A stretch of DNA of 50,681 bases from Thermoanaerobaculales bacterium. Its GTDB lineage: Bacteria; Acidobacteriota; Thermoanaerobaculia; Thermoanaerobaculales; Sulfomarinibacteraceae. The position numbers and the translations under genes are program-made. Location: assembly GCA_029287235.1 (NCBI GenBank), contig JARFRM010000039.1:1-50681 (forward strand), in the 5' to 3' direction. Positions 1 to 8,593 of the stretch are shown here, piece by piece (position 1 is the stretch's first letter; every line of letters starts with the position of its first letter). The notes under the pieces were generated by a model, which ran no database searches, was not told the origin of the DNA, and worked only from the letters and a program-made list of their open reading frames with translations.

Positions 1-413
1 TCGGCGTGGGCGTCGATCTGGAGCACCGAGAGCCCCGGGACGACCCTCGCGGCGCCGCGGATAGCGCCGATGGAGACCGAGTGCTCGCCGCCGAGGACGA
101 TGGGAAGAGAGCCGTTCTCGATGAGGGCGCCGATCTTCCCGGCCAGGAGATCGGCGAGACGCTCGGGGTCGTCCTCGCCCTCGATCGGCGGCAGGGTGGC
201 GATCCCGCGCCTGCAGGGCTCCGAGGAGCTAGCCACGTCGTACCACTCGATGTGGTGCGAGGCTTCGAGGATGGCCCGCGGGCCCCGATCGGCGCCCTTC
301 TTCCAGGTGCTCGTTCGGTCGTAGGGGACCGGGACGACGACCGCCGCGGCGGTCGATGGATCGGCAAGCTCGTCGGGCAGCTCGGAAAAACGGGGCAACG
401 GTTCGTCGTGCAT
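1..413 (-). CDS. speB: Agmatinase (ureohydrolase family), 3' end outside window
   Basis: Minus-strand frame reads a typical agmatinase N-terminus: LADPSTAAAVVVPVPYDRTS, then GPRAILEASHHIEWYD, then the metal-binding segments GGEHSVSIGAI and LQIDAHAD at the window edge. The family hydrolyses agmatine to putrescine and urea with a binuclear Mn centre; the His and Asp residues seen here are the first ligands. About 137 residues are present, roughly half of the usual 290-310. I chose the ATG at 413 because GGGAG lies 5 bases upstream; ATG 416 is also possible. The frame stays open further upstream into a different protein family (see the adjacent remnant). Family assignment is firm; the exact substrate is inferred. 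Confidence 0.85.
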   Translation of the reverse strand, partial: MHDEPLPRFSELPDELADPSTAAAVVVPVPYDRTSTWKKGADRGPRAILEASHHIEWYDVASSSEPCRRGIATLPPIEGEDDPERLADLLAGKIGALIENGSLPIVLGGEHSVSIGAIRGAARVVPGLSVLQIDAHA

Positions 414-419
414 CATCAC

Positions 420-625
420 TCCCGAACGGGTGGCGTAGACCGTCGCGTCCTCTTCGAGCGAACGCGCCATGAGCTCCCACTCTTTCCGGATCTGGCGTCC
501 GACAAAGGCCGGGAATGCGTGCTGCAGCAGATCCTCCGGACGCTCCTTGCCGGTGATGGCCGAGGGACCACCCGGCGGGCGTCTTCCAAGCCCTCGTTGC
601 TGTCCGTTGATCGACCGTGTTTCAT
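420..625 (-). pseudogene. Deoxyhypusine-synthase-like N-terminal remnant, frameshifted
   Basis: From ATG 625, which has GGAGAG 9 bases upstream, the minus strand reads MKHGRSTDSNEGLEDARRVV then PRP. One base appears to be missing near position 561; in the next frame it continues ITGKERPEDLLQHAFPAF and ends EEDATVYATRSGVM, directly abutting the agmatinase N-terminus. The segment resembles, from memory, the first 60 or so residues of bacterial deoxyhypusine-synthase-like proteins (PITGxERxxDL ... TVxxxxSGAM). The rest of that roughly 300-residue protein is absent. It could be a deletion remnant, a true fusion to agmatinase, or a sequencing error at the frameshift. Confidence 0.5.
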
Positions 626-747
626 GGGGCTGATCTCTCCGTTTTTTGCGGACTGGGCCATGGGTCGGACCCAGAAAGAAGTATAGGCAAAACAGAGGCG
701 TTGGGCATCGTCCGTGGCAGAATGATCTCAACTGAAAGGCGGTGGTC

Positions 748-1818
748 ATGAGACGAGCGTGGTTCGGCATCGTGCTGTTGATGGTGTTCGCGCTTGTCTG
801 GGGGTGCAAGTCGAGCATCGGGGCCAAGACGGTGGTCCGCGATCAGTTCGACTATGCCGAGGCGCTTCGCGACGCGGCCAAGGAGCAGATGTTGCTCAAC
901 ATGGTCGGATTGCGCTACGCCGAGGCGCCCCAGTTCCTCAAGATCACCTCCGTGATCAACCAGTACTCCCTCGAGGGGAGCGTGTCGCTATTGTCGCCGC
1001 CCTACGATGCGTCCGCCGCCGTCGGATCGCCGGTCGGAGTCAACGGTCGTTTCGCTGATCGACCAACGCTGACCTACATCCCGTTGAGCGGCGCCGAGTT
1101 CACCAAGAGCGTGCTGACCCCGATTCCCCCGAAGTCGATCATGTCGCTGATCCAGGCCGGGTGGCAGGCCGATCTTCTGATGCGGCTCACCGTTCGATCC
1201 ATCAACGGTGTCGCTCCGACCTCGAGGGTTGGGGCCAACGATGCGGATCCGCGATTTTTCGAACTCGTGTCGCTGTTGAGCGAAGTTCAACGGGAGGGCG
1301 GGCTCTCATTCCGGGTCGAAATGCGGGGCAAAGAGGAAGTTGCCCTCGTCACCCTGCCAGACGATCCTGAAGACGGGCTCGAGGCCAAGCACGACAGGAT
1401 CGACGAGATTCTCGGCATCGAGCCCGGGCTCCCGGAGTACAAGCTCGTCTTTGGACAGCGGGCGTCCGGCCGCGACGAGATCGCCATGCTCACCCACTCG
1501 ATACTCGAGATGCTCGTCGATCTCGCCCAATGGATTGATGTGCCGCCCGAGCACGCGGCCAGCGGCCGGACCCGGCCTACCCCCGACAACAGGGTCATGG
1601 AGTCATTCGGCTACGAGCCTCTCATCCGGGTTTCGCACTCGAAGGACAAACCCGATGATGTCTTTGTCAGGGTCCGGTATGACGGGATCTGGTATTGGAT
1701 TCCCCACGACGACTTCCGCTCCAAACGAACGCTGGCGTTCATGCAGCTCATGTTTTCTCTCGCCGAATCCGGCGGCGGCCAGCAGGCGCCGGTGGTGACG
1801 GTGGGAGCCGGCGGGTAG
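748..1818 (+). CDS. Putative lipoprotein of unknown function
   Basis: A 356-residue protein with an N-terminal lipoprotein signal: positive MRRA, a hydrophobic stretch, and a lipobox LVWGC with the cysteine at residue 20. The body has no domain I can name. Recognisable segments are INQYSLEGSVSLLSPP, RPTLTYIPLSGAEFTKSVL and PIPPKSIMSLIQAGW, which I associate only with uncharacterised lipoproteins. ATG 748 was preferred over the in-frame GTG at 742 because GAAAGG lies 8 bases upstream. It is probably anchored in the outer or inner membrane facing the periplasm. It is followed by 149 bases of repeat-bearing spacer and may be monocistronic. Confidence 0.7.
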   Translation: MRRAWFGIVLLMVFALVWGCKSSIGAKTVVRDQFDYAEALRDAAKEQMLLNMVGLRYAEAPQFLKITSVINQYSLEGSVSLLSPPYDASAAVGSPVGVNGRFADRPTLTYIPLSGAEFTKSVLTPIPPKSIMSLIQAGWQADLLMRLTVRSINGVAPTSRVGANDADPRFFELVSLLSEVQREGGLSFRVEMRGKEEVALVTLPDDPEDGLEAKHDRIDEILGIEPGLPEYKLVFGQRASGRDEIAMLTHSILEMLVDLAQWIDVPPEHAASGRTRPTPDNRVMESFGYEPLIRVSHSKDKPDDVFVRVRYDGIWYWIPHDDFRSKRTLAFMQLMFSLAESGGGQQAPVVTVGAGG

Positions 1819-1836
1819 AACATCGCGGGGCACTCC

Positions 1837-1863
1837 GCTATGGGGCTATGAGGCTATGAGGCT
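1837..1863 (+). repeat. Octamer tandem GGCTATGA after the lipoprotein gene
   Basis: About 2.5 copies of GGCTATGA lie 18 bases past the stop codon at 1818. CATCGC occurs at 1821-1826 and again at 1866-1871, on either side. Each unit carries TGA, so an 8-base period places stops in all three plus-strand frames. Confidence 0.75.
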
Positions 1864-1896
1864 TGACATCGCAGGTGCTCGGTTAGATCCTCCTTG

Positions 1897-1928
1897 CCCC
1901 AAGACCCCAAGACCCCAAGACCCCAAAA
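1897..1928 (+). repeat. Octamer tandem CCCCAAGA, four copies
   Basis: Three exact copies of CCCCAAGA and a fourth ending AAAA occupy 32 contiguous bases in the gap upstream of the pentapeptide-repeat gene. No coding potential is apparent. Confidence 0.85.
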
Positions 1929-1952
1929 CCGTAAAGTGATCGCCGGTGTCGC

Positions 1953-1958
1953 TATACT
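1953..1958 (+). promoter_or_regulatory. -10-like TATACT for the pentapeptide-channel gene
   Basis: TATACT ends 9 bases before ATG 1968 and no Shine-Dalgarno is present, so the transcript would start at or within a few bases of the start codon. No convincing -35 is visible. Confidence 0.5.
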
Positions 1959-1967
1959 TCCTCGGGT

Positions 1968-2975
1968 ATGCCGGAGAAGTCACATCTCGAGATCCTCAAA
2001 GAGGGGAGCGAAGCTTGGAATCAGTGGCGTCGAGCCAACCCTGGTGTCCTGCCCAGCTTCAAGAACGAGGATCTTTCAGAGCTCGAGCTCACCCGCGCGA
2101 ATCTCTCCGAAGCCGACCTCAGCTACGCCGAGCTCTTCGATGCCACCCTGAGCAACGCCAACTTGAAGATGGCGGTGATGCCGGGCGCCGATCTCTCGGG
2201 CGCCAAGCTCGACGGCGCCGAGCTCTACAAGGTGGATCTTTCAGATGCGAGTCTCATCGGCGCCGATCTCACCGATGTCTATCTTGCGGAAGCCAATCTC
2301 CGTGACGCGGATCTGCGTGGCGCCAACCTGCAAGGCGCCGATCTGTCGGGCGCAACGCTGATCGGGGCCAATCTCACCGGCGCCAATCTCGGTCGTGCGA
2401 CCCTGGTTCGCGCCGACCTCACCGGCGCCGATCTCCGCAACGCCGACATCTACGGCGCCGATCTCACCGACATGCGCTACGGTAACTACCGCACCATGAA
2501 GGGACACTTCTACGGTATCCGCGGGCTCGGATCGTGCTACGGCCACGCCCTCTTCGTCCGCGACGCAAAGGACCAGGACTACCTGGACACCCTGGAAAAC
2601 CGCATCGAGGCGACCCGGTCCTCCGCGCTCCGACGCTGGAAGAAGTTCTGGTTCCGCGCCTGGGGACTCATCGACTACGGCCGCAGCCTGGCCCGGTTCT
2701 TTCTCATTGCGTTCCTCGTGGCCATGACCTTCGGGTGGGTGTACTTCTTCGACCGCAGGCTCGGATGGGGTCTTCTGGAATACTCATCCTCGGCCGACAG
2801 TCCCTTGAGCCCGTTCTACCACTCCATCGTCACCTACACCAAGCTGGGGTTCGGTTACATGACGCCCAATCACTGGATCGGCGAGATTCTGCTCGTGTGT
2901 GAGGGAATCCTCGGATACGTGACCTTGGGGCTCCTGCTTTCGATTCTGGCCAACCGGGTCGCGAGGCGAAGCTGA
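1968..2975 (+). CDS. Pentapeptide-repeat protein fused to a two-helix potassium-channel-like pore
   Basis: 335 residues. Residues 38-172 are a run of A(D/N)LxX pentapeptides (for example GADLSGAKLDGAELYKVDLS), expected to form a cytosolic right-handed quadrilateral beta-helix. After a basic linker comes a hydrophobic helix at about 241-263, then a pore-loop segment at 286-299 reading HSIVTYTKLGFGYMTP, then a second hydrophobic helix ending near the C-terminus. This is the TM-pore-TM layout of K+ channels, which normally carry T-x-x-G-(Y/F)-G-D. Here the filter is T-K-L-G-F-G-Y: Lys292 replaces the second Thr and Tyr297 replaces the Asp. A tetrameric channel is inferred; conductance and ion selectivity are uncertain. 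Confidence 0.85.
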   Translation: MPEKSHLEILKEGSEAWNQWRRANPGVLPSFKNEDLSELELTRANLSEADLSYAELFDATLSNANLKMAVMPGADLSGAKLDGAELYKVDLSDASLIGADLTDVYLAEANLRDADLRGANLQGADLSGATLIGANLTGANLGRATLVRADLTGADLRNADIYGADLTDMRYGNYRTMKGHFYGIRGLGSCYGHALFVRDAKDQDYLDTLENRIEATRSSALRRWKKFWFRAWGLIDYGRSLARFFLIAFLVAMTFGWVYFFDRRLGWGLLEYSSSADSPLSPFYHSIVTYTKLGFGYMTPNHWIGEILLVCEGILGYVTLGLLLSILANRVARRS

Positions 2976-3021
2976 TGGCGGCAGAAGTGACCATCGGCGC
3001 ACTCCCCGGATGGAGCGATTC

Positions 3022-6000
3022 ATGCTGAAAAGCGTCCCGATCCGAACCAAGCTCTTCCTGACCATTCTCGGGGTGACGGTGCCGGCGCTGGCGCTCGTCG
3101 GGGCGATCGGGTACATCAGTGGGCGAGCCGCGGTGGAGAAGACCACCTTCGATCACCTGACATCGGTTCGTGCAGGCAAGGCGAGTCGAATCAAGAGCTA
3201 CTTCGACCGGATTCGGAAGCAGGCTCGAACCCTTGCCAAGAATCGGATGATCACCGACGCGATGATGGATTTCGACGATGCGTATCAGGCGCTTCAGGAT
3301 ATCTCATTGACTCAGGAGCAGCGGGACGCGGTTGCCGCCTACTACAGTGAGGACTTCATGCCGCGTCTCGAGGCGAACACCGGTCGTCGAGAAGAACCCG
3401 AGACGTTCACCCCGACGGACAACGGCGAACTCTACCTCCAGTACCACTACAACGTCGGTAATCCGCATCCGCCGGATGAAAAACCCCTTCTTGACGACGC
3501 GGGTGACGGCAGTCTTTACTCCGAGGTGCACACCCACTTCCATCCGGTGTTGAGGGACTTTGTCAACGAGTTCGGATTCCACGACCTCTTCCTGATTTCC
3601 GGGAGCGGGCAAGTCGTCTACTCGGTTGCGAAGGAAGTGGACCTCGGCACCCATCTTATCGGTGGTCCGTATCAAAATTCCAACCTCGCCGGAGTCTTCC
3701 TCGAAGCTCAGCGGGACTTCTTGAGCGAACGGGTGAAGTTGGTCGACTTCGCACAATACTCGCCGTCCCTCGGCGAGCCGGCTTCCTTCATGGCGGCGCC
3801 GATCGTCGATGGCGCCTGGCTGCTCGGGGTACTCGTATTCCAAATGCCGATCGGCGAGATAGATCGGGTGATGACCAACAACCGCAACTGGCGCAAGGAC
3901 GGCCTCGGGGAGACCGGTGAAACCTACCTCGTGGGGCCTGACCGGCTGTTGAGGTCCAACTCCCGGTTCTTCCTGGAGGACCCGGAGTCCTATATCGGCC
4001 AGCTCGAAGCCTCAGGAGTGTCGGATATCGACGTGAGGAGGATACGGAGCTTCGGCACCTCGATTCTGCTCCAGGAGGTCGACTCCCAAGCTGTACGCGA
4101 TGCCCTCGATGGTCGCACGGCAACCATGATCACCACCGACTACCGTGGTGAGGAGGTTCTGTCGTCGTTCGAATTGCTCGATCTCCTCGGTCTCGAATGG
4201 GTCGTGCTGGCCGAGATGGATGCGAGCGAAGCGTTTGCCCCCATCCGAGTTTTCGCCCGGAACATCGTCCTCGGCGGCGCCGTGCTGATCTTGGCGGTTT
4301 TCGTTCTGTCCTGGGTGGTCGCCCGCCGTTTTGTCGAGCCAATCGTCGAGCTCGAGGATGCTTCGAGCCGCTTCGCCGACGGCGATGACGAGATTCACCT
4401 CCGGGTGCGGGGCGAAGACGAGCTCGGTCGGCTGACCGCGGCGTTCAATAGGATGGTCATGGCCATCCGGCGGCAGACCACCGAGCTGACCCGGAGCAAC
4501 GAAGAGCTCCAGGGGGTCAAGAGCGTCATCCTGCGATGGGGTCCCGACGGGGCTGTCCGATTCATCAACGACTTCGGCTGTGAGCACTTCGGATTTTCTT
4601 CCGACGACCTTGTCGGTCAGAGCATGCTCGGAACCATCGTCGAGGACACCGAAGAGGCGAAGAGGTCCATCCGGCGGATGATCAACGAGATCGTGGATGA
4701 CCCGAAGAAATGGGAGACCGACGAAAGCGAAAACCGTCGTTCCGATGGCGAGATCGTCTGGACGGCATGGCGCAACAAACCGATTCTCAACCCGGACGGT
4801 AGTCTCAAGGAGATCCTCACCATCGGGATCGATATCACCGAGCGTCGGCGGATTGAAAGACAGGTCGAGGAGCAACGCCAACTCCTTGAAAACACGCTCG
4901 AATCGCTCACCCACCCGTTCTATGTGGTCGATGCCGAGGATTTTTCCATCAAGGTGGCCAACTCGGCGGCCCGCAAACTCGGGTCTGGGGGGGAGGCCAC
5001 CTGCCACGCCCTCACACACCGGAGAGACACCCCGTGCGACTCCGCCGAGCATCCGTGCCCTATGGTTCAGGTCAAGAAGACGCGAAAGCCGACCATGGTC
5101 GAGCACATCCATTTTGATGCCGAGGACAAACCGCGCTTTGTCGAAGTCCACGGCTATCCGGTCTTCGACGCCGAAGGCAACGTCATCCAGATGATCGAGT
5201 ACTCCCTCGACATCACCAAACGCAAGGAGATGGAGTTCGAGCTCGAGGACGCCAAGGAGGCCGCCGAGGCAGCCAACCGCGCCAAGAGCTCGTTCCTGGC
5301 CAACATGAGCCACGAGCTTCGTACGCCGATGAACGCCATCATCGGCTACTCCGAGATGTTGGCCGAGGAGGCCGAGGACGACGGGCTCGATACGATGATT
5401 CCCGACCTCGAGAAGATCAACGCGGCCGGCAAGCACCTGTTGGCGCTGATCAACGACATCCTCGATCTGTCCAAGATCGAGGCCGGAAGGGTGGATCTCT
5501 ATCTCGAGAGGTTCGAGCTTGCTCAGATGCTCGATGAGGCGGTGGCCACGGTCTCCCCCCTCATCACCAAGAATGACAACCGACTGGTCACCGACTTTGC
5601 CGATGACCTCGGCGTGATCCGAGCCGATCTCACCAAGCTCCGACAGGCGCTTTTCAATCTCATGTCCAACGCCGCCAAGTTCACCAAGGAGGGCACGGTG
5701 ACCCTCGCCGCCGAGCGGCAGCGTCGCGACGATGGTGATTGGGTGTTGTTGTCGGTGGTCGATTCGGGGATCGGGATCGCGGCCGACAAGCTCGATCACG
5801 TCTTCGAGGAGTTCTCCCAGGCCGACGAGTCGACTACCCGCGACTTCGGAGGAACCGGCCTCGGGCTGCCCATCAGCCGTCGTTTCTGCCAGATGATGGG
5901 TGGGGACATCACGGTCAGCTCGGCGCCAGGCGAAGGTTCGACCTTCACGATCGAGCTGCCGGCCGCCGTGGACGCCCTCGAGGCGGCCAAGGGCATGGTC

Positions 6001-6816
6001 GAGATCGACGAGGAGCCGACGCAACAGATTCCGGAGGGGGCGCATCCGGTCCTGGTGATCGACGACGACCCGGACTCGCGAGAGCTGCTGCGCCGCACCC
6101 TCGAGTCCGACGGCTACGCGGTGGCCACAGCCGCGTCGGGCGAAGAGGGGCTCGCTCTCGCCCGGGAGCTCGTGCCCGCCCTGATCACCCTCGACGTGAT
6201 GATGCCCGGCATGGACGGCTGGGCGGTGTTGCAGCGGCTCAAGGCGGACCGGGACCTGGCCGGGATCCCGGTCATGATGGTCACCATCTCGAGCGAGCGC
6301 GAGATGGGCTCGACGCTCGGCGCGGTGGACCACCTGACCAAGCCGGTGGACCGTGAGACCCTCCGTCGGCTGGTGGGGCAGTATGCGGCGGCCGATGGCG
6401 GTGGCCACGCCCTGGTGGTGGATGACGACGAGGGGATCCGGTCGCTCTTCCGTCGTGCGCTGGACGAGGACGGGTGGACGGTGGACGTCGCCGTGGACGG
6501 CGCCGACGCGTTGCGAAAGATCGAAGACCGGCGTCCGGACATCGTGCTGCTCGATCTCATGATGCCGGTGATGGACGGCTTCGAGTTCCTGGTCGCGTTT
6601 CGCGCGTGCCCTGACTGCATCACCACCCCGGTGATCGTGGTGACGGCCAAGGACCTCACGGAGGAAGATCGCGCCCGGCTGAACGGGGGGGTGGAACGCA
6701 TCATCGAGAAGGGTGAGCTCACCACGTCGGAGGTCCTTGGCCACGTGCGCAACCTGGTCGGCCGAACCGCCGAAAACCGTGAGAGTGTAGACTCTGCGAG
6801 CCCGGGATCCGGGTGA
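3022..6816 (+). CDS. Membrane hybrid sensor histidine kinase with two receivers
   Basis: About 1264 residues. ATG 3022 has GGAG 6 bases upstream, better than ATG 3010. Order: TM1 at about 12-30; a large periplasmic region of about 380 residues that looks like a dCache sensor; TM2 near 415-435; HAMP; two PAS domains (about 495-735, the second with a Cys-rich HxxDTPCDSAEHPCP stretch); HisKA with the H-box SHELRTP (His764); HATPase with DSGIGI and GTGLGLPIS; receiver 1 (LDVMMPGMDG, Asp1058); receiver 2 (LDLMMPVMDG, Asp1178). It should autophosphorylate on His764 and pass phosphate to its own receivers and to the two response regulators encoded just downstream. The ligand is not predictable. Confidence 0.9.
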   Translation: MLKSVPIRTKLFLTILGVTVPALALVGAIGYISGRAAVEKTTFDHLTSVRAGKASRIKSYFDRIRKQARTLAKNRMITDAMMDFDDAYQALQDISLTQEQRDAVAAYYSEDFMPRLEANTGRREEPETFTPTDNGELYLQYHYNVGNPHPPDEKPLLDDAGDGSLYSEVHTHFHPVLRDFVNEFGFHDLFLISGSGQVVYSVAKEVDLGTHLIGGPYQNSNLAGVFLEAQRDFLSERVKLVDFAQYSPSLGEPASFMAAPIVDGAWLLGVLVFQMPIGEIDRVMTNNRNWRKDGLGETGETYLVGPDRLLRSNSRFFLEDPESYIGQLEASGVSDIDVRRIRSFGTSILLQEVDSQAVRDALDGRTATMITTDYRGEEVLSSFELLDLLGLEWVVLAEMDASEAFAPIRVFARNIVLGGAVLILAVFVLSWVVARRFVEPIVELEDASSRFADGDDEIHLRVRGEDELGRLTAAFNRMVMAIRRQTTELTRSNEELQGVKSVILRWGPDGAVRFINDFGCEHFGFSSDDLVGQSMLGTIVEDTEEAKRSIRRMINEIVDDPKKWETDESENRRSDGEIVWTAWRNKPILNPDGSLKEILTIGIDITERRRIERQVEEQRQLLENTLESLTHPFYVVDAEDFSIKVANSAARKLGSGGEATCHALTHRRDTPCDSAEHPCPMVQVKKTRKPTMVEHIHFDAEDKPRFVEVHGYPVFDAEGNVIQMIEYSLDITKRKEMEFELEDAKEAAEAANRAKSSFLANMSHELRTPMNAIIGYSEMLAEEAEDDGLDTMIPDLEKINAAGKHLLALINDILDLSKIEAGRVDLYLERFELAQMLDEAVATVSPLITKNDNRLVTDFADDLGVIRADLTKLRQALFNLMSNAAKFTKEGTVTLAAERQRRDDGDWVLLSVVDSGIGIAADKLDHVFEEFSQADESTTRDFGGTGLGLPISRRFCQMMGGDITVSSAPGEGSTFTIELPAAVDALEAAKGMVEIDEEPTQQIPEGAHPVLVIDDDPDSRELLRRTLESDGYAVATAASGEEGLALARELVPALITLDVMMPGMDGWAVLQRLKADRDLAGIPVMMVTISSEREMGSTLGAVDHLTKPVDRETLRRLVGQYAAADGGGHALVVDDDEGIRSLFRRALDEDGWTVDVAVDGADALRKIEDRRPDIVLLDLMMPVMDGFEFLVAFRACPDCITTPVIVVTAKDLTEEDRARLNGGVERIIEKGELTTSEVLGHVRNLVGRTAENRESVDSASPGSG

Positions 6817-6826
6817 GGAGCGGAGA

Positions 6827-7189
6827 ATGGCAAAGATCCTGTTGGTCGAAGACAACGAGATGAACCGCGACATGCTGTCGCGGAGACTGACGAAGCGCGG
6901 CCACGAGGTCGTGATCGCCGTCGATGGACAAGCAGGCGTGAACATGGCGGGGTCCGAGGCGCCCGAGGTCATTCTCCTCGACATGAGCCTGCCGGTCATG
7001 GACGGTTGGGAAGCGGCGCGGGTCCTCAAGGCCGACGAAGGCACCAAATCGATTCCCATCATCGCGCTCACCGCCCACGCCATGGCCGGCGACCGGGAGC
7101 GCTGTCTCGAGGCCGGGTGCGAGGACTACGACACCAAACCGGTGGAGTTCAAGCGGCTGCTCGGCAAGATCGACGCGCTGCTCGGTTGA
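6827..7189 (+). CDS. Single-domain response regulator (CheY-like receiver)
   Basis: 120 residues forming one receiver domain: acidic pocket VEDNEMN, phospho-acceptor Asp52 in LLDMSLPVMDG, a conserved Thr in ALTAHAM and Lys in DTKPVE. There is no output domain, so it acts by phosphotransfer or protein binding. It starts 10 bases after the hybrid kinase stop with GGAG just ahead, and is followed 14 bases later by the receiver-phosphatase. Its first 17 residues after the start resemble those of that next gene (EDNEMNRDMLSRRL versus DDNEMNRDMLSRRL), which suggests duplication within the operon. Confidence 0.92.
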   Translation: MAKILLVEDNEMNRDMLSRRLTKRGHEVVIAVDGQAGVNMAGSEAPEVILLDMSLPVMDGWEAARVLKADEGTKSIPIIALTAHAMAGDRERCLEAGCEDYDTKPVEFKRLLGKIDALLG

Positions 7190-7203
7190 GAGCGATCACC
7201 GCG

Positions 7204-8391
7204 ATGGAGAAGGGGAACCTCCTCGTCGTCGATGACAACGAGATGAACCGCGACATGCTGTCGCGGAGGCTGGAGCGCAAGGGCCACCACGTCGACGTGG
7301 CCGAGGACGGTCACCGGGCTCTCGAGATGATCAGGCAGACCGACTACGACGTCATCCTGCTCGACATCATGATGCCCGGGATCGACGGCTACGAAACGTT
7401 GGAGAGAATCCGTGTCGATCGTGATTCGGGCGACCTCCCGGTCATCATGGCGACCGCCAAGGACCAGAGCGAGGACGTGGTCGCTGCTCTGAAGCTTGGG
7501 GCCAACGACTATGTCACCAAGCCGTTTGACTTCCCGGTCGTGCTGGCCAGGGTTCAGACCCAGCTCCAGCTCAAACGGTCCCGCCAGGCCCTCGCCCACG
7601 CACATGAACGGATGAAAAAGGACCTCGACGCGGCGGCGCGGATCCAGGCGTCTCTGCTGCCCTCGGAAGAGATCGTCGAGGTCGGGGGCGGTCGGGTGGC
7701 CTGGCGGTACGTGCCGTGCGACGAGCTCGCGGGCGACACCCTGGGTATCGTCCCCCTCGACGAGACCAGGGTCGGGGTCTATGTCGTCGATGTCAGCGGC
7801 CACGGGGTTCCCTCAGCGCTGCTGTCGGTCACCCTGAGCCGGCTGTTGACGGCCGAGCCGTCGTCGTCGGTGCTGTGGACCACCGATGCGGGCGCGACCG
7901 AGCCCCGGATCGCCACACCCGCCGAGGTGATGAACGAGCTCTATTGGCGTTTTCCTTACGACATGCAGACCGGCCAGTACTTCACCATGGTCTACGCCGT
8001 TCTCGATTGCGAGAATCGGCGCCTGAGCTATGCCTCGGCGGGCCACGAACCCATGATCGTCATCGGGCCGAACAGAGAACCCGAGTTCGGCACAAGCACC
8101 GGTCAACCGATTGCACTGGTTCCCGCCATGATCATGAAAAGCACCTACGAAGAGCTCACCGTGGACATCGCTCCCGGCGACCGCATCTATTTCTACTCCG
8201 ACGGGATTCCCGAGGCGCGCAGTTCCGACGAAGAGCAGTGGGGCAACGATCGCCTGGCCGCAAAGCTCTCGGAGCTCCTCGGCACGGATATCGGCGAGGG
8301 TTTGCCGATGGTCCTGGAGACCGTTCGTGCCTGGCAGGGCGGCCCCCACTTCGATGACGATGTCTCCGTCGTCGGTGTTGAAATTAAATGA
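7204..8391 (+). CDS. Response regulator with PP2C/SpoIIE-type phosphatase output
   Basis: 395 residues from ATG 7204. The N-terminal receiver carries Asp54 in LLDIMMPGIDG and Lys in VTKPFD. A coiled linker (about 120-150; KRSRQALAHAHERMKKDLDA, AARIQASLLP) leads to a PPM/SpoIIE phosphatase with AGDTLG, DVSGHGVPSALLSV and YSDGIPEA motifs. RsbU-like family members dephosphorylate anti-sigma-factor antagonists, so the likely output is a partner-switching pathway, although no antagonist or anti-sigma gene is in the window. It is the third gene of the signalling operon after the hybrid kinase and CheY-like protein. Much of the open frame upstream of 7204 overlaps the previous gene and is not used. 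Confidence 0.9.
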   Translation: MEKGNLLVVDDNEMNRDMLSRRLERKGHHVDVAEDGHRALEMIRQTDYDVILLDIMMPGIDGYETLERIRVDRDSGDLPVIMATAKDQSEDVVAALKLGANDYVTKPFDFPVVLARVQTQLQLKRSRQALAHAHERMKKDLDAAARIQASLLPSEEIVEVGGGRVAWRYVPCDELAGDTLGIVPLDETRVGVYVVDVSGHGVPSALLSVTLSRLLTAEPSSSVLWTTDAGATEPRIATPAEVMNELYWRFPYDMQTGQYFTMVYAVLDCENRRLSYASAGHEPMIVIGPNREPEFGTSTGQPIALVPAMIMKSTYEELTVDIAPGDRIYFYSDGIPEARSSDEEQWGNDRLAAKLSELLGTDIGEGLPMVLETVRAWQGGPHFDDDVSVVGVEIK

Positions 8392-8581
8392 ACCGCAAAG
8401 TGCGCGAAGATCGGCGCTAAGCCCGCCAAGATGAACTCTACAATCTGATCCTGGCGTCCTTCGCGTGTGATGGGCTTTGCGTTCTTTGCGGTTTACTCGC
8501 CGTATCCGTCAGCTCCATCGCAGTGTCGTTTCGGACCCGCGTGGCGTTGTGATGGAAAGCTAAAAGCTAACGGCTAATGGC
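8392..8581. repeat. Repeat-filled gap between convergent genes
   Basis: No gene seen. Just after the phosphatase stop comes GAACCGCAAAG with a GCGAAG-type continuation. A facing inverse version, TTTGCGTTCTTTGCGGTTT, occurs near 8472-8495. A CATCGC word is at 8513-8518, and the gap ends with a heptamer array at 8555-8593. No oligo-T hairpin terminator is visible. Confidence 0.7.
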
Positions 8582-8593
8582 TCACAGCTTTGC
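8555..8593 (-). repeat. Degenerate GCTATTA-type heptamer array including the yigZ-like stop
   Basis: Read on the minus strand, units GCTGTGA, GCCATTA, GCCGTTA, GCTTTTA, GCTTTCC follow in 7-base register. The first unit contains the TGA stop of the gene ending at 8582, so the array begins inside the coding sequence's last codons. Confidence 0.75.

Noticed and set aside
680-685. TATACT on the minus strand upstream of the deoxyhypusine-synthase-like remnant
   Set aside because: Plausible -10, but no -35 and about 55 bases from the remnant's start; too weak to annotate.
6-686. 226-residue plus-strand open frame at the left edge
   Set aside because: It is the antisense of a clear agmatinase sequence; its residues have no family pattern.
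4012-7083. 1023-residue minus-strand open frame
   Set aside because: Antisense shadow of the hybrid kinase; GC-rich codon bias on one strand leaves the opposite frame open. Composition is His/Asp/Gly/Arg-rich, as in other shadows.
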